Below, piece by piece: positions 8,688-17,668 of a DNA stretch of 64,000 nucleotides. The stretch lies in the NCBI RefSeq assembly GCF_006864535.1, contig NZ_QHLL01000011.1, forward strand, positions 1 to 64,000. The letters run 5' to 3'. The notes below the pieces were generated by a model that saw only the letters and a program-made list of their open reading frames with translations, had not been told where the DNA came from and searched no databases. Made by a program: the position numbers and the translations under genes. This DNA is from Campylobacter sp. MIT 12-8780 (lineage in GTDB: Bacteria; Campylobacterota; Campylobacteria; Campylobacterales; Campylobacteraceae). The stretch's first letter is position 1. Each line of letters opens with the position of its first letter.

Positions 8688-10164
8688 TTTTATATCTCTT
8701 GCAACTTGCCTTGTGCTGGCGGGTTGTTCTTTAAAGCCTTTTTATGAAGCTCCTCAAGCTCGTTTTAATGCAAGTGCAAATATGCTTGAATGTATGGAAG
8801 ATCAAGGGTTAAAATGTAGCCAAAACGCAAACAATCAAGTGCGTTTTGATAAGCAATGGTGGAGACTTTTTAACGATGTTAAACTTAATGAACTTGTCGA
8901 AAAAGCCCTTGCAAATAACACAGACTTAAGAATTTCTTTTCTTCGCTTTGAACAAGCGGCGCAAACTTTAGGTATTGATAGAAGCGATTTGTTTCCAAAA
9001 CTTGACGCAAGTGCTGGTGTAACGCGTTCAAGCACAGGTAAAAATGCGAATTCTTTTGGTGCAAGACAGACTGGAAATAACTTTAATATGGGCTTAAATT
9101 TAAGCTATGAACTTGATTTGTGGGGCAAATACAGAGATGGGTATTTTGCAGCAAGTAAAGCTTATGAAGCTTCAGCATATGATTTTGAAACAGCAAGACT
9201 TAGCCTTGTTTCAAATGTTGTTAAGCTTTATTTTAACGCTATAAATTTGACAAATCAGGTGCAGATTTTAGAAGAAGGCGTGCAAGATTACACAACAAGT
9301 TATGAGCTAAGAAATGAGCAATTTAAAGTCGGAGCTATCGGTGAATATGAGCTTTTAAGCTTTAAAGCCCAGCTTGAAAGCGCAAGGGCTCAACTTGTCA
9401 GTGCCAAAGCAAACAAAGATAATAATGACAAAGCTTTAATGATACTTGTTTCAGCAAATCTTGATGATATTTTATACGCAACTTCAACGCAAAATAAAAT
9501 CGAAAATTTCAAAGTTGAGCTTCCTCAAGGCATAAGTAGCGAAATTTTGCTGCAAAGACCAGATATTCAAGCAGCTTTAGCCAGACTTGAGCAAAGAAAC
9601 TATCTTGTAGGCGTTGCAAGAACAGCATTTTTGCCAAACATTTCTTTAACCGGACTTTTAGGATTTCAAAGCACACAGCTTAACAACCTTGTCGAAAATC
9701 CTAGTGTAACTTGGAATGGTGGGGCAAGTGCTTTGATGCCGATTTTCCATTGGGGTGAGATTAATGCAAATGTAAATTTAGCTAAGCTTTCTAAAGATGA
9801 AGCTTTTTTAAACTACGAAAGCACTTTAAAAACAGCTTTTGGAGAGGTAAGAACAGCTCTTGTTGAAAGACAAAGTGCTTTTATGAATGAGAAAAATTAT
9901 GCTGATTTGCTTTCTTCTCAAGAAAAAATCTTTGAACTTTCTCAAATTCGCTATGATAATGGCAGTATTTCGCTCAACGATCTTTTGAGTGCTAGAAGTA
10001 ATTATCTTAATGCCAAATTAAGCTATGAAAACTCTGTTTATACGCTTTTAAGCTCTGTTGTTGATGTGATAAAAGCCTTTGGTGGAGGTTTTAATGCCAC
10101 AGATAATTACGAACGCAACCTTGAAGATAGTGCGACAAAACTTGATATGTCTTTTAGAGAGTAA
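8680..10164 (+). CDS. cmeC: CmeC, outer-membrane efflux channel
   Basis: This TolC/OprM-like outer-membrane factor has 494 residues, near the 492 of C. jejuni. I chose the ATG at 8680 over an upstream in-frame ATG at 8611 because it has GAGAGGAAA in front and directly gives a lipoprotein signal, MRNFISLATCLVLAGCS, with the lipid-modified Cys at position 16. Two outer-membrane efflux repeats follow; ISSEILLQRPDIQAALARLE is the typical start of the second. The start overlaps the cmeB stop in ATGCGTAA. The 3' end lies inside a 29-bp palindrome shared with the next, convergent gene. Confidence 0.96.
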   Translation: MRNFISLATCLVLAGCSLKPFYEAPQARFNASANMLECMEDQGLKCSQNANNQVRFDKQWWRLFNDVKLNELVEKALANNTDLRISFLRFEQAAQTLGIDRSDLFPKLDASAGVTRSSTGKNANSFGARQTGNNFNMGLNLSYELDLWGKYRDGYFAASKAYEASAYDFETARLSLVSNVVKLYFNAINLTNQVQILEEGVQDYTTSYELRNEQFKVGAIGEYELLSFKAQLESARAQLVSAKANKDNNDKALMILVSANLDDILYATSTQNKIENFKVELPQGISSEILLQRPDIQAALARLEQRNYLVGVARTAFLPNISLTGLLGFQSTQLNNLVENPSVTWNGGASALMPIFHWGEINANVNLAKLSKDEAFLNYESTLKTAFGEVRTALVERQSAFMNEKNYADLLSSQEKIFELSQIRYDNGSISLNDLLSARSNYLNAKLSYENSVYTLLSSVVDVIKAFGGGFNATDNYERNLEDSATKLDMSFRE

Positions 10165-10180
10165 ATTTTACTCTCTAAAA
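10152..10180. repeat. Perfect 29-bp palindrome spanning two convergent stop codons
   Basis: Arms TTTTAGAGAGTAAA and TTTACTCTCTAAAA (14 bp each) are separated by one T. The palindrome contains the stop codon of cmeC (10162-10164) and of the convergent barrel gene (10175-10177). On both strands the stem is followed by A rather than U residues, so it is not a classic U-tract terminator, but it would form a hairpin at the 3' end of both messages. Confidence 0.7.
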
Positions 10181-11089
10181 TCTATACCCTAAGCCAAGAA
10201 GTAAAAACTGAAATTGCTCATCATAAAAGTTGATATTATTGTCTCTTAGCTCAAAGCCATAATTTGCAAAAGCATAAGCTTTTTTATAGCTTAAAATTCC
10301 TAATTTTACAAGATTGAAATTTGCTTTTATATTGTGTGCTTTTTGCGTCTCATTAAAAATCACATTGTGTTTTAAAGCCTTAAGATAAGAATAACCAAAG
10401 CTTGGAGTAAAAATATAGCTTTGAGATAAAGGAATTTTAGCTTGCAAATTAAAGCCATATCTTTGAAACGCCGTAGCCCTACCCTCAGCGTCATTATAAT
10501 CATAATGCAAATTTACACTTAAAAGGCTGTAATTATAAGCAAACTCAAATTGATGAAAATTGCCGCTTCGCTTTAAGCTTTTTAAGCTTACCGCATCGTT
10601 TTTAAAGTCATTGTTTGCAAATATGTAGCTTAGCGAGGCATTTGATTGTTCGTTAAATTTATAATTTTGAGAAAGCTTAAAACCAAGTCTTTGAACATTA
10701 ATTTCATCTCTATAAGAAAGCAAGTAAGGATTTGCATATGCTTTTTCACGCAAAGAGCTTAAAAACTCAAAACTTGTTTTATAATCATTAAGATAACTCA
10801 GCTCATAGCCCAAAGAAATTCCGCTTAAATCCCTACCACTAAAGCTTTTGAGATAAACCTTATCATCGCTTAAGAAATTCTTATACGCAAGCTCAGCATT
10901 GACAAAAAATGCCGCTTTTGTATCTTTGTGTTTGTCACTATATGAAGCTAAAAAACTTTGATCTGCCCAAGTTGATAACCTGCTTTGAATAGACCTTATA
11001 CCTGTGCCTATTGAGAGATTGGCGCTGAAATTTTCATTTGCATACAAAAAAGCACTCGCAAGAAAAATACAGCTTGTGATTTTTTTCAA
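10175..11089 (-). CDS. Predicted outer-membrane beta-barrel protein
   Basis: I do not recognise the family. The 304-residue protein starts with a Sec signal peptide (MKKITSCIFLASAFLYA, cleavage after YA) and ends in LGLGYRF, the C-terminal phenylalanine signature used for BAM-dependent barrel insertion. The body alternates short polar loops with amphipathic strands (for example FEFAYNYSLLSVNLHYDY), suggesting about 12-14 strands. The start is TTG with AAGGA seven bases upstream. It converges on cmeC and follows the gene at 11177, from which it is separated by two adjacent inverted repeats. A pore or surface protein is likely; the substrate is unknown. Confidence 0.75.
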   Translation of the reverse strand: MKKITSCIFLASAFLYANENFSANLSIGTGIRSIQSRLSTWADQSFLASYSDKHKDTKAAFFVNAELAYKNFLSDDKVYLKSFSGRDLSGISLGYELSYLNDYKTSFEFLSSLREKAYANPYLLSYRDEINVQRLGFKLSQNYKFNEQSNASLSYIFANNDFKNDAVSLKSLKRSGNFHQFEFAYNYSLLSVNLHYDYNDAEGRATAFQRYGFNLQAKIPLSQSYIFTPSFGYSYLKALKHNVIFNETQKAHNIKANFNLVKLGILSYKKAYAFANYGFELRDNNINFYDEQFQFLLLGLGYRF

Positions 11090-11123
11090 GGTTGTATCCT
11101 TAGTCGTTTAAATTCGTATTTTT

Positions 11124-11161
11124 GCATTTTTCACAAAAAATGCTTTGAATTGTAATTCAAA
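11124..11161. repeat. Two abutting inverted repeats, possible terminator or leader structure
   Basis: IR1 is TTTGAATT/AATTCAAA with a 2-base spacer (11144-11161). IR2 is GCATTTTT/AAAAATGC with a 4-base spacer (11124-11143). They touch end to end. On the minus strand IR1 is followed by GCATTTTTTG, which makes it a plausible intrinsic terminator for the gene ending at 11177. IR2 could be part of the leader of the barrel gene. Confidence 0.45.
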
Positions 11162-11176
11162 TTACCTTAAAGCGAG

Positions 11177-11431
11177 CTAAAAATCTTTGCTTAAATCCTT
11201 ATCCATATCTATATCATAAGCCTTATAAATTCGTGGCAAAAGCTTGCGAATAGCATAATCATAACGATGAAAAAGCTTGTGAAAATCCCTTAAATTTGCA
11301 TCATCTAATTTTTCAAAATCAAAAATATTTAAACCTTCTTTTTTTGGAATTTTTGCATCAAAAAAGGCGTAAAATTCTTTCCTTTGCTTAAAAAGCTCAT
11401 TTAAATCAGCGATGATTTGTTCTTTGTTCAT
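11177..11431 (-). CDS. Conserved small protein next to hemJ, unknown function
   Basis: This is an 84-residue soluble, charged, probably helical protein (MNKEQIIADLNELFKQRKEF...). It has no signal peptide, membrane helix or recognisable motif. It starts 22 bases after hemJ ends, with AAAAAAGGATAAC as ribosome-binding site, and is probably cotranscribed with hemJ. From memory, a protein of similar size sits in the same neighbourhood in C. jejuni (around cmeABC and hemJ/lspA), supporting a real gene. Function unknown. Confidence 0.75.
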   Translation of the reverse strand: MNKEQIIADLNELFKQRKEFYAFFDAKIPKKEGLNIFDFEKLDDANLRDFHKLFHRYDYAIRKLLPRIYKAYDIDMDKDLSKDF

Positions 11432-11453
11432 TTGTTATCCTTTTTTTTTAAAT

Positions 11454-11900
11454 TTAAAACACTCTTACTATCATCACCACTAGTATAGCAAGCATAAAAA
11501 GCGTTGGGATTTCATTGTATGCACGAAAAAAACGCCCGCTTCTTTGACAGCGATCATTTTGAAGCTGTCTTAAAAAACGCCAATTATCAAAATGATATAC
11601 AAGCAAAAGCAAAGCCAAAGTAAGTTTAGCATGGATATGTGGCTGTTTCATCAAAATGGGATTTGCGGCAAGCATTAAAAAAGCTGTAAGTAAAGTAACA
11701 ATCATCGCTGGCATAGCTATGCCTTTGAAAAGCTTGCGTTCTTGCACTTTTACTACGCTGAGAAAACCGGCATTATCCTTATGCTCGCTATGATATACAA
11801 ACAAACGAGGTAGATAAAATAAAGCCGCCATCCACGAGATAAAGCCAGCATAATGCAAAGCCTTCACCCAAAGATAATGTTGTGAGATAAATTCAAGCAT
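11454..11900 (-). CDS. hemJ: HemJ, protoporphyrinogen IX oxidase
   Basis: This 148-residue integral membrane protein of the HemJ (UPF0093) family has about four hydrophobic helices. The family signature is present at the start, HYLWVKALHYAGFISWMAAL with FYLPRLFVYH, and HIHAKLTLALLLL is the second conserved block; the conserved His and Lys/Arg residues are intact. HemJ oxidises protoporphyrinogen IX to protoporphyrin IX in heme synthesis in bacteria lacking HemG and HemY. It has its own TATAAT box at 11933 and follows lspA. Confidence 0.93.
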   Translation of the reverse strand: MLEFISQHYLWVKALHYAGFISWMAALFYLPRLFVYHSEHKDNAGFLSVVKVQERKLFKGIAMPAMIVTLLTAFLMLAANPILMKQPHIHAKLTLALLLLVYHFDNWRFLRQLQNDRCQRSGRFFRAYNEIPTLFMLAILVVMIVRVF

Positions 11901-11932
11901 TATTTTTCCTTAAAATCAAAATTTAAACCCTC

Positions 11933-11938
11933 ATTATA
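11933..11938 (-). promoter_or_regulatory. -10 box of hemJ
   Basis: The minus strand reads GATATAATGAGG about 35 bases before the hemJ start; no -35 is evident. Confidence 0.5.
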
Positions 11939-12027
11939 TCAAAAAAAGAATGAATTCAGCACAAAGAAGGTTAAAAGCTAAATTTTAAGTGGAATTTAAA
12001 CTTTTAAAAATACCAATATAAGAAAAA

Positions 12028-12513
12028 TTAAGCCTGTGCTTTTTTAGCTTTAAAAAATAATTCTTTAATGATAATCAAAGCTACGCCAATATTAATCATC
12101 ACATCAGCGACATTAAACACAGCAAATTCAAACCATTTGTGCCAAAAAAACATATCTACCACACCCACATGCACAAAGCGATCAAGTAAATTTGAACTTC
12201 CAGCCGCTAAAATCATCGCAAAGGCTATAAAATGCTCTTTTAAAAAGCTTTTTTGCCAAAGCAAATATCCACTTAAAACAAGGAGTAAAAAAAGGTGTAA
12301 GTATTTTAAGTAGCCCTTTAAAAAGCTTAGCATTGAAAAAGCCACGCCATCATTATACACTAAAACCAAATCCATATACTCGCTTTTAAAAGCAGTGTTA
12401 AAATTTGGCATTTTATTGATGCCTAGATACTCAATAGCTAAAAATTTACTCAGCTGATCAAGTGCAAAAACAGCGATAAAGATGAGTGTGAAAAGCCAAA
12501 TTTTCTTAGGCAT
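12028..12513 (-). CDS. lspA: LspA, lipoprotein signal peptidase II
   Basis: This inner-membrane aspartic protease (161 residues, four transmembrane helices) cleaves lipoprotein signal peptides after lipidation, so it serves CmeA, CmeC, Pal and other lipoproteins of this window. The signature DQLSKF is in the first helix. The conserved blocks GSSNLLDR and FNVADV carry the two catalytic aspartates. The start overlaps the end of glmM by 8 bases, so the two are translationally coupled. Confidence 0.96.
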   Translation of the reverse strand: MPKKIWLFTLIFIAVFALDQLSKFLAIEYLGINKMPNFNTAFKSEYMDLVLVYNDGVAFSMLSFLKGYLKYLHLFLLLVLSGYLLWQKSFLKEHFIAFAMILAAGSSNLLDRFVHVGVVDMFFWHKWFEFAVFNVADVMINIGVALIIIKELFFKAKKAQA

Positions 12514-13843
12514 TCAAGGCTTTCTTAAAAAACTCCACTACATTTTTCATCTCTTTTTCAAGCACACTGGCATTTTTGCCTTCTATAAGCAAACGGATGA
12601 GATTTTCTGTGCCTGAGTATCTAAATAAGCTATTTAAGCCCTTATCCTGCAAGCTTTTTTCAAGCTCTTTTAAGCCTTTAAGCTTGCTTAAGTCTTTTTT
12701 CTCGCTGATTTTAAGATTGACAAGTTTTTGCGGGTAAGGCTTGATTTGATTTAAAATCGCACTTGCTTTTTTATCTTTTGAGAGCATTAAAGCACTAAAT
12801 TGAAGTGCAGCAATAAGTCCATCTCCGGTTTTAGCATAATCAGTAAAAACTATATGTCCGCTTTGCTCTCCGCCAAAATTGCCATTAAGTTCTTTGAGTT
12901 TTTCAAGCACAAGCTTATCGCCAACCCCACAAGTTGCAAAGTCAATTTTATGCTTGTTTAAAAACTCTTTTAAAGCCCCATTACTCATTATAGTAGCAAC
13001 TACAGCTGAGTTTAGCTTGCCTTGCTCTTTTAAAAAAAGCGCTAAAACTCCAAGCAAACTATCGCCATTTGCCACCTCGCCCCTTTCATCAACCACCACA
13101 AGCCTATCAGCGTCCCCATCAAAAGCAAAACCCACATCAGCACGCAACTTTTTTACCTCTAAAGCTAAATTTGCAGGGTGAAGCGCACCGCAATTTTCGT
13201 TGATATTAAGTCCATTTGGCTTATCATTAAGCACTATAACTTCAGCACCAAGCTCTTTAAAGATAGTAGGAGCGACTTTATAAGCTGCACCATTTGCCGC
13301 GTCAAGCACCACTCTTAAGTTTTTAAGCGTTAAATTCTTTGGAAAAGAATTTTTTATGCTTACTATATAGCGTCCTATAACATCATCAATCCTCTTGCTT
13401 TGTCCTATGTAAGCGTCTTGATTTTTAGCATTTTGTATAAGCTTATCATCAAAATAAATCTTTTCGATCTGTCTTTCAGCCTCTTCACTAAGCTTATTAC
13501 CATGCGTATCAAAGAATTTAATGCCATTATCATAATAAGGATTATGAGAGGCTGAGATCATAATGCCCGCATCACAACGCATATCCTCAGTTAAAAAAGC
13601 AATGGCAGGTGTTGGCATAGGTCCTATTTGAATGACATTATAGCCTATGGAAGTAAGTCCTGAAACTATGGCATTTTCGATCATATAGCCACTTCGGCGT
13701 GTGTCTTTACCAACTAGGATATTGTTTGTTATAGCCTGATCCTTAAAATAAATCCCAGCAGCCATTGCAAGTCGCATAGCTAAAAAGCTATCCAAAAACT
13801 CACCAGCCTTACCACGCACGCCATCAGTTCCAAAAAGTTTCAT
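12506..13843 (-). CDS. glmM: GlmM, phosphoglucosamine mutase
   Basis: This converts glucosamine-6-phosphate to glucosamine-1-phosphate for UDP-GlcNAc, feeding peptidoglycan and lipooligosaccharide. The 445 residues contain the active-site phosphoserine loop [15 protein letters not shown], the metal-binding loop DGDADR and the phosphate-binding loop [10 protein letters not shown]. Two ATGs stand in tandem; I chose the second (13843) because it lies 6 bases from AAGGA and matches the usual start [14 protein letters not shown]. It heads a glmM-lspA operon with a promoter at 13877. Confidence 0.97.
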   Translation of the reverse strand: MKLFGTDGVRGKAGEFLDSFLAMRLAMAAGIYFKDQAITNNILVGKDTRRSGYMIENAIVSGLTSIGYNVIQIGPMPTPAIAFLTEDMRCDAGIMISASHNPYYDNGIKFFDTHGNKLSEEAERQIEKIYFDDKLIQNAKNQDAYIGQSKRIDDVIGRYIVSIKNSFPKNLTLKNLRVVLDAANGAAYKVAPTIFKELGAEVIVLNDKPNGLNINENCGALHPANLALEVKKLRADVGFAFDGDADRLVVVDERGEVANGDSLLGVLALFLKEQGKLNSAVVATIMSNGALKEFLNKHKIDFATCGVGDKLVLEKLKELNGNFGGEQSGHIVFTDYAKTGDGLIAALQFSALMLSKDKKASAILNQIKPYPQKLVNLKISEKKDLSKLKGLKELEKSLQDKGLNSLFRYSGTENLIRLLIEGKNASVLEKEMKNVVEFFKKALNA

Positions 13844-13876
13844 CATTTATCCTTAAATTTAGCTTTGAAAACAAAG

Positions 13877-13882
13877 ATTATA
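13877..13882 (-). promoter_or_regulatory. -10 box of glmM-lspA
   Basis: On the minus strand TTTGTTATAATC gives an extended -10 (TGT-TATAAT) about 34 bases before the glmM start. Confidence 0.6.
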
Positions 13883-13980
13883 ACAAATTAGCCTAAAAGA
13901 TGAATAAACAAAAATATAAAATCTTGGGCGTAAAAAGCAATTTGCCTAAAATAAGCTGTGGGTTTTCAAACAAAAGCTAA

Positions 13981-13998
13981 AACAATATATATATTGTT
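13981..13998. repeat. 18-bp perfect palindrome in the gap between a glycosyltransferase gene and glmM
   Basis: AACAATATATATATTGTT is identical to its reverse complement. It lies about 100 bases upstream of the glmM -10 box and about 75 bases after the glycosyltransferase stop. It could be an operator or, given its AT content, coincidental. Confidence 0.4.
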
Positions 13999-14073
13999 GT
14001 GAAAAAATCCAAAACAAGCTATGAAATGGTGAGCAAAGGACTCTTTATAACAAAGATAGCAAATTTTCTTTTA

Positions 14074-14844
14074 TTATTTATCCTTTTGAAGTTCATAGAG
14101 TTTAGCATAACGAAAAAATGCTCCTAAAGCATTTAGCAAAGCGACTATAAAACCTTTGTAGCCGTATTTGAAACCAGATCGTAAAAAATAGTCTTTAAAA
14201 AATACCAAATGAAAACGACAAAATGCCGCGAAAAAGCTTGTTTTCTTACCATTTTTGAATTTTTCTTGGGCTGAATAGCTGGTGTAGGTGTTCATTTTAT
14301 GGATTATGCCTTGCATATCTTTAAAAGCGTAATGCTTAAAGCCATTTTTAAATTTGATCTTTTGTGAATTTGTGGGTATTAGCACGCTTTCATGCACAAA
14401 ATTATCATTAAAGCGAGTAAAGTTTTTGTTAAACACACGCCAAACAAAATCTGGATACCAGCCACAAGCCTTGATCCACTCGCCTCTATAAAGATTTTTG
14501 CGTGGCAAAGCGATGATGGAATTTGAAGTAAGCTCAAGAGCTTTTAGCTCTTCTAAAGCCTCTTTTTCAAGCACTTCATCAGAGTCAATACTTAAAATCC
14601 ACTCGTTTTTTGCATAGCTTAGGGCTAAATTTTTAAGCTTGCCAAAGCCTATAAATTTACTGCTGTAAATGTGTAATTTTTGATAAGTTTGATTAAAGTT
14701 TTTAGCGATGTTTAAGGTATCATCATTACTTTCATTGTCAAGTAAAATAATCTCACCAAACTCACTGAGCGAATTTAAGCATTCTAAAATTGTATCTTGA
14801 GCATTTTTTACTAAGATACAAACGCTGATTTTTTGCGTATCCAT
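14074..14844 (-). CDS. Family 2 glycosyltransferase, WaaE/KdtX-like
   Basis: The 256-residue protein has a GT-A fold. It opens with ISVCILVKNAQDTILECLNSL, and the nucleotide/metal-binding motif SIDSDEVL lies near residue 95. The block NLYRGEWIKACGWYPD with RVFNKNF and FVHESV is typical of WaaE/KdtX-type enzymes that add a hexose to the lipooligosaccharide inner core. The gene stands alone, not in an LOS cluster, so the acceptor is not known. I chose the ATG at 14844, five bases after AAAAGG, over a GTG two codons upstream. It has its own -10 box at 14874. Confidence 0.88.
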   Translation of the reverse strand: MDTQKISVCILVKNAQDTILECLNSLSEFGEIILLDNESNDDTLNIAKNFNQTYQKLHIYSSKFIGFGKLKNLALSYAKNEWILSIDSDEVLEKEALEELKALELTSNSIIALPRKNLYRGEWIKACGWYPDFVWRVFNKNFTRFNDNFVHESVLIPTNSQKIKFKNGFKHYAFKDMQGIIHKMNTYTSYSAQEKFKNGKKTSFFAAFCRFHLVFFKDYFLRSGFKYGYKGFIVALLNALGAFFRYAKLYELQKDK

Positions 14845-14873
14845 ATCCACCTTTTAAGATAAAATGAAGTTTG

Positions 14874-14879
14874 ATTATA
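14874..14879 (-). promoter_or_regulatory. -10 box of the glycosyltransferase gene
   Basis: On the minus strand CATTGTATAATC gives a TATAAT with an upstream TTG, 30 bases before the start codon. Confidence 0.5.
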
Positions 14880-15039
14880 CAATGAATTTGTGAAATTTAA
14901 AATATCTTCTTTCAAAAATTCAATACAAAGAACTTGCTAAAACAAGGATAAAATGAAACAATTTATACAAATTTTCTTGACCTTATAATAAACGCAAGCC
15001 TAAAATACAATACCTCTCATACTATACAAACTTTAATAT

Positions 15040-15057
15040 GATAAGAAATTTCTTATC
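15040..15057. repeat. 18-bp perfect palindrome at the 3' end of fliY
   Basis: GATAAGAAATTTCTTATC is its own reverse complement and covers the fliY stop codon (15053-15055). It has no following U-tract on the minus strand, so it could be a 3' stabilising hairpin rather than an intrinsic terminator. Confidence 0.4.
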
Positions 15058-15892
15058 TTAGCTGCTCAAGTCTTTCTTTTTTTGTGCCTATTTCAGTGAT
15101 TTGCACGCCAAAATTCCCATCTACAATGACAACTTCTCCATACGCCACTCTTTTATCGCCGATGAGAATTTCTAAAGGATCATTAGCAAGCTGGTTAAGC
15201 TCAACAACTGAGCCTATATCCATAGTTAAAACATCTTTTAAAAGCATTTTTTTGTTGCCTATGCGAACGCGGATTGGCAAACGCACATCCATTATGAGAT
15301 TGATATTTTTAAGCTCTTCTGCTACGCTTGCAAGTTTGCTTTGCGCTTCTTGGTTAGCACCCTCACTCACGCTTTCTATGATGGCTTTTCTATCAAGGCT
15401 TGCGTAAAGCTTTTCGTCCATAATCAAGGCGATCTTTTCGTCCAAATCAGCGATTTTAACATCAAAAAAATACAACTTATAAAAGTCTTTTAAATCCAAA
15501 TTATCCGCTACAAAATCACAACTTTCAAGCTCAAATTCCATTTTAGTAAGCTCTTTTTGTGCGCCAAGTGTGGTTGAAAAAGCTGAGATGATGTTAAGTA
15601 TGGCTTCTTTAGCAGCGTCCATTTCATCAGAATTAAGCTGATCATTTTTAGAAATTTCTTCCTCGCCCATCATCCATTCGCCAATAGCACTCATTAAAAC
15701 AGCACTTGCTAAAATGCCGAATTTCCCGCCCGTGCTAACATTAAAAATCGCTCGCACTAAAGGTGGATTCATAGAATCTTGAGCATTAACATCAAATTCT
15801 TGATACTCGCTAAATTGGGCTGATTTGCCTGTAAGCCCCTCAATCGTGCTTGTTGCTTCGTTTGTAAAAAATTTTAAAAAATCGTTGATCAT
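15053..15892 (-). CDS. fliY: FliY, flagellar motor switch protein
   Basis: This is a C-ring component of 279 residues, near the 280 of C. jejuni FliY. A CheC-like region occupies the N-terminal half. The C-terminal FliN/SpoA domain carries LPIRVRIGNKKMLLKDVL and IGSVVELNQLANDPLEI. With FliM it forms the rotor switch that sets rotation direction; in Epsilonproteobacteria FliY coexists with a separate FliN. It is the last gene of the aroQ-folK-flhF-flhG-17646 ORF-fliA-fliM-fliY operon and overlaps fliM by 4 bases (ATGA). Confidence 0.95.
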   Translation of the reverse strand: MINDFLKFFTNEATSTIEGLTGKSAQFSEYQEFDVNAQDSMNPPLVRAIFNVSTGGKFGILASAVLMSAIGEWMMGEEEISKNDQLNSDEMDAAKEAILNIISAFSTTLGAQKELTKMEFELESCDFVADNLDLKDFYKLYFFDVKIADLDEKIALIMDEKLYASLDRKAIIESVSEGANQEAQSKLASVAEELKNINLIMDVRLPIRVRIGNKKMLLKDVLTMDIGSVVELNQLANDPLEILIGDKRVAYGEVVIVDGNFGVQITEIGTKKERLEQLR

Positions 15893-16974
15893 AGTATTTC
15901 CTCTTCTTCTTCTGTAGCTTCACTCTCATCATAAACGCTAGCTTTTGCCCTTCTTTCATCTTCATATTTTTCAAGAAGTTCTTTAATCTCGTCTTTATCG
16001 GTGCGGATAAGTTCGATGATCTTGATACTTTTTCTAAAGCGGTGTAAGCCAATTTGTGCTAAAAATACATCTTTTTTATCTATAGACACGATAGCCTTAT
16101 CATCAGCTTCCCTGTCAAGCCTTAAAATATCGCCTTGTTTAAGCTCTAAAAACTCATCAACGCTGATTAAGGTTTTACCCAAAATCGCCTCATACACTAC
16201 CTCAGCGCGTCCTATGAGCGTTTTTAGCTCTTTGTTTCTTGACTTTTTAGCTGAAGTTTCACCCATCATTATATCTCTATTTGCCAAACGACTTAAGATA
16301 CTTTCTAAATGCACTACCGGATAGCAAATATTTACCATACCGCTTGAATTTCCAATGATGATCTCCATAACCACCATGATAACGATTTCATTTTGTGCTA
16401 CGATTTGCACGACATTTGGGCTACTTTCTTTAGCTTCAACGCTTGGATAAATTTCAGTTACCGTTGCCCAGCTTTCTTTAAGCCTTTGCATAATGATACG
16501 CAAAATGCTATCAAGCAAATTAAGCTCTATATCAGTAAGTTCTCTTTGGGTTTCATAACTATCGCCTTGTCCGCCCAAAAGCCTATCTATCATAGGAAAA
16601 GCTATGCTTGGATTGATCTCTAAAACGCAGTTTCCATCAAGTGGCTTTATGGAAAAAACATTAAAGCTTGTTGGGCTTGGCAAGGACATTAAAAACTCAC
16701 CATAAGTCATTTGATCGACTGAGTGAAGCTTGATCTCAACTATACTTCTCATCATCGATGAAATTTGAGAAGCAAGATTTCTTGCAAGCTTATCGTGTAT
16801 GCCTTTTATGGAACGAAGCTGTTCTTTTGAGACTCTGTTTGGACGTTTAAAATCATAAACGACAATGTTTCGCTCATCTTTTTCGCTCCCACTATGAGTG
16901 CCTATGCTTGAATCGCTATCATCAACGACTTCAAGCAGGGCATCAATTTCTTCTTGGGATAATATCTCAGCCAT
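15889..16974 (-). CDS. fliM: FliM, flagellar motor switch protein
   Basis: FliM binds phospho-CheY and couples chemotaxis to the motor. The 361 residues begin with LSQEEIDALLEVV, the conserved CheY-binding peptide. The middle CheC-like domain has the GGQGDSYE motif, and a C-terminal FliN-like domain follows. The last about 25 residues are unusually acidic (EATEEEEEIL). Its start overlaps the end of fliA by 8 bases, and it overlaps fliY at ATGA, indicating tight translational coupling. Confidence 0.96.
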   Translation of the reverse strand: MAEILSQEEIDALLEVVDDSDSSIGTHSGSEKDERNIVVYDFKRPNRVSKEQLRSIKGIHDKLARNLASQISSMMRSIVEIKLHSVDQMTYGEFLMSLPSPTSFNVFSIKPLDGNCVLEINPSIAFPMIDRLLGGQGDSYETQRELTDIELNLLDSILRIIMQRLKESWATVTEIYPSVEAKESSPNVVQIVAQNEIVIMVVMEIIIGNSSGMVNICYPVVHLESILSRLANRDIMMGETSAKKSRNKELKTLIGRAEVVYEAILGKTLISVDEFLELKQGDILRLDREADDKAIVSIDKKDVFLAQIGLHRFRKSIKIIELIRTDKDEIKELLEKYEDERRAKASVYDESEATEEEEEIL

Positions 16975-17668
16975 TTCCTAGCCTTTCTCTAAGCTTTTTT
17001 AGAAGTTTTTTATGAATTTGAGAAATTCTACTTTCGCTGATTTGCAAAACCTCGCTAATCTCTTTTAAATTTAACTCTTCATAGTAATAAAGCTGAATGA
17101 TAAGTTGCTCTCTTTCCTTTAAGCCTTCTAAAATTTCGCTAATCTTTTCAAGTAAAACATCTTTTTCTATCTTTTCAAGAGTATCATCTTCACTATAACA
17201 ATTTATCTGCTCATCAAGAGGCAAAACATAACTGATCGCATGGGCTGCTCTTGCGTCTTTTATCCTTTCTAGATCAAGATCAAGTTTCTTTGCAAGATAT
17301 GCATCATCTGGCTCTTCTTCGTGTTCTTGATAATACTCATCGATTAATGCATCCATTTCCTTAATAATCTTGCGGTTATTACGACTCATCACATCAAGAC
17401 TTCTTAGATAATCAAGCATAGCCCCATTCACACGTTTTTTAACATAGCCCCAAAAGCTGTCGTTTTGATCTTTGTCATAGCGACGCGAAAGCTTAATCAT
17501 CTCTTCAACGCCTATGCTAATAAGATCATTCACATCAATACTGCTTGGCAAACGTTCTTTAAGACGAAACGCCATAGCACGAAGAGCTGGCATATACGCT
17601 ACGACAAGCTCATCTTGCTCTTTTTTCAGCAAAGCAGCATAAGGATTAGGCTGGGCGTTTTTTAGCAT
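16967..17668 (-). CDS. fliA: FliA, flagellar sigma factor 28
   Basis: This sigma-28 factor (233 residues) directs transcription of flagellin and other late flagellar genes. Region 2 is seen at FWGYVKKRVNGAMLDYLRSLD and region 4 at LKEISEVLQISESRISQIHK, the C-terminal helix-turn-helix. The gene starts inside the end of the upstream small membrane-protein gene (23-base overlap) and overlaps fliM by 8 bases. In Campylobacter its activity is held back by the anti-sigma factor FlgM, which is not in this window. Confidence 0.96.
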   Translation of the reverse strand: MLKNAQPNPYAALLKKEQDELVVAYMPALRAMAFRLKERLPSSIDVNDLISIGVEEMIKLSRRYDKDQNDSFWGYVKKRVNGAMLDYLRSLDVMSRNNRKIIKEMDALIDEYYQEHEEEPDDAYLAKKLDLDLERIKDARAAHAISYVLPLDEQINCYSEDDTLEKIEKDVLLEKISEILEGLKEREQLIIQLYYYEELNLKEISEVLQISESRISQIHKKLLKKLRERLGNG

